Positions 4,951 through 5,138 of a stretch of 5,138 nt of DNA are shown one piece after another. The position numbers and the translations under genes are program-made. Where the stretch lies: positions 1 through 5,138 of the forward strand of contig JADDPR010000261.1 of assembly GCA_016781775.1 (NCBI GenBank), in the 5' to 3' direction. Below the pieces are notes generated by a model that searched no databases, had not been told where the DNA came from, and saw nothing but the letters and a program-made list of their open reading frames with translations. The DNA comes from Rubrobacter sp. Lineage in GTDB: Bacteria > Actinomycetota > Rubrobacteria > Rubrobacterales > Rubrobacteraceae. Numbering within the stretch: the first letter of the stretch is position 1; each line of letters starts with the position of its first letter.

Positions 4951-5138
4951 ATGAGAAGCAGGCTCGCGGCGTTGCTCGCCGCCCTTTTTGTCGCGGTATC
5001 CGCTCTGGCAGGCTGCGCCGGGGGGGCAGGGGAGGAACCGGCCCAGGACCAGCAGGAGGAGCAAGAGCAGCAGGAAGGCGGGGAAGAGCAGGAAGGCGGG
5101 GAAGAACAAGAAGGCGGGGAAGAGCAGGAAGAAGGGGA
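4951..5138 (+). CDS. Secreted lipoprotein with Glu/Gln/Gly-rich N-terminus (partial)
   Basis: The first 62 codons of a gene that runs off the right edge of the window. AGGGAGGA at 4941-4948 precedes the ATG by two bases, giving a core spacing similar to the gene at 51. Residues 1-21 are a textbook lipoprotein signal: R2 and R4, a hydrophobic core L5-A18, and the lipobox L19-A20-G21-C22, where C22 would be lipidated after cleavage by signal peptidase II. The mature protein starts A-G-G-A-G and then becomes an acidic, low-complexity stretch of Glu, Gln and Gly with the six-residue unit EGGEEQ. Such stretches often act as spacers that hold a surface domain away from the membrane; the functional domain must lie beyond the window, so no activity can be named. 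The protein would sit on the outer face of the cytoplasmic membrane. Confidence 0.8.
   Translation, partial: MRSRLAALLAALFVAVSALAGCAGGAGEEPAQDQQEEQEQQEGGEEQEGGEEQEGGEEQEEG
5074..5138 (+). repeat. 18-bp tandem repeat inside the lipoprotein gene
   Basis: Three full units of GAAGGCGGGGAAGAGCAG lie at 5074-5091, 5092-5109 and 5110-5127. The second differs by two silent changes. A diverged partial unit runs to the window edge. Each unit encodes EGGEEQ. The period is a multiple of three, so copy number can change without breaking the frame. Confidence 0.9.

Overview
The window is high-GC bacterial DNA. It has strong GGAGG-type ribosome binding sites, GTG and TTG starts beside ATG, and long stop-free antisense frames, which are a side effect of GC-rich codons. 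This fits an actinobacterium; a Rubrobacter-like lineage is my guess from the protein style and is not proven. No rRNA, tRNA, CRISPR array, transposase or phage gene was seen.

Layout, left to right. (1) 51-1477: a tight two-gene operon on the + strand, an SCP2-like lipid-carrier protein followed 17 bases later by an alpha/beta hydrolase with a complete Ser-Asp-His triad. The hydrolase carries a disordered tail that ends in a short amphipathic helix. A GC-rich stem-loop follows. (2) 1478-1947: about 470 bases with no convincing gene, containing two perfect 12-bp palindromes and, at its end, a candidate promoter. (3) 1948-2400: a small zinc-ribbon protein. (4) 2630-3040: a TTG-started hypothetical protein that looks beta-rich. 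(5) 3041-3256: a convergent intergenic region rich in inverted repeats, including a perfect 12-bp pair 60 bases apart. (6) 3257-4622, - strand: a likely two-gene operon of a 148-aa uncharacterised protein followed by a Sir2-family NAD-dependent deacylase. (7) 4623-4950: a divergent intergenic region with a probable -10 box, an AT-rich dyad over the expected -35 position, and further inverted repeats. (8) 4951 to the window end: the start of a lipoprotein gene whose mature N-terminus is a Glu/Gln/Gly-rich tandem repeat; it runs off the window.

How the genes may work together. The first pair plausibly binds and hydrolyses a hydrophobic ester or related small molecule. The sirtuin may deacylate proteins, with its upstream partner of unknown role. 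I find no clear evidence of a defence or mobile system. The features most worth following are the hydrolase's C-terminal tail, the structured DNA between 3040 and 3204, and the dyad controlling the sirtuin operon.
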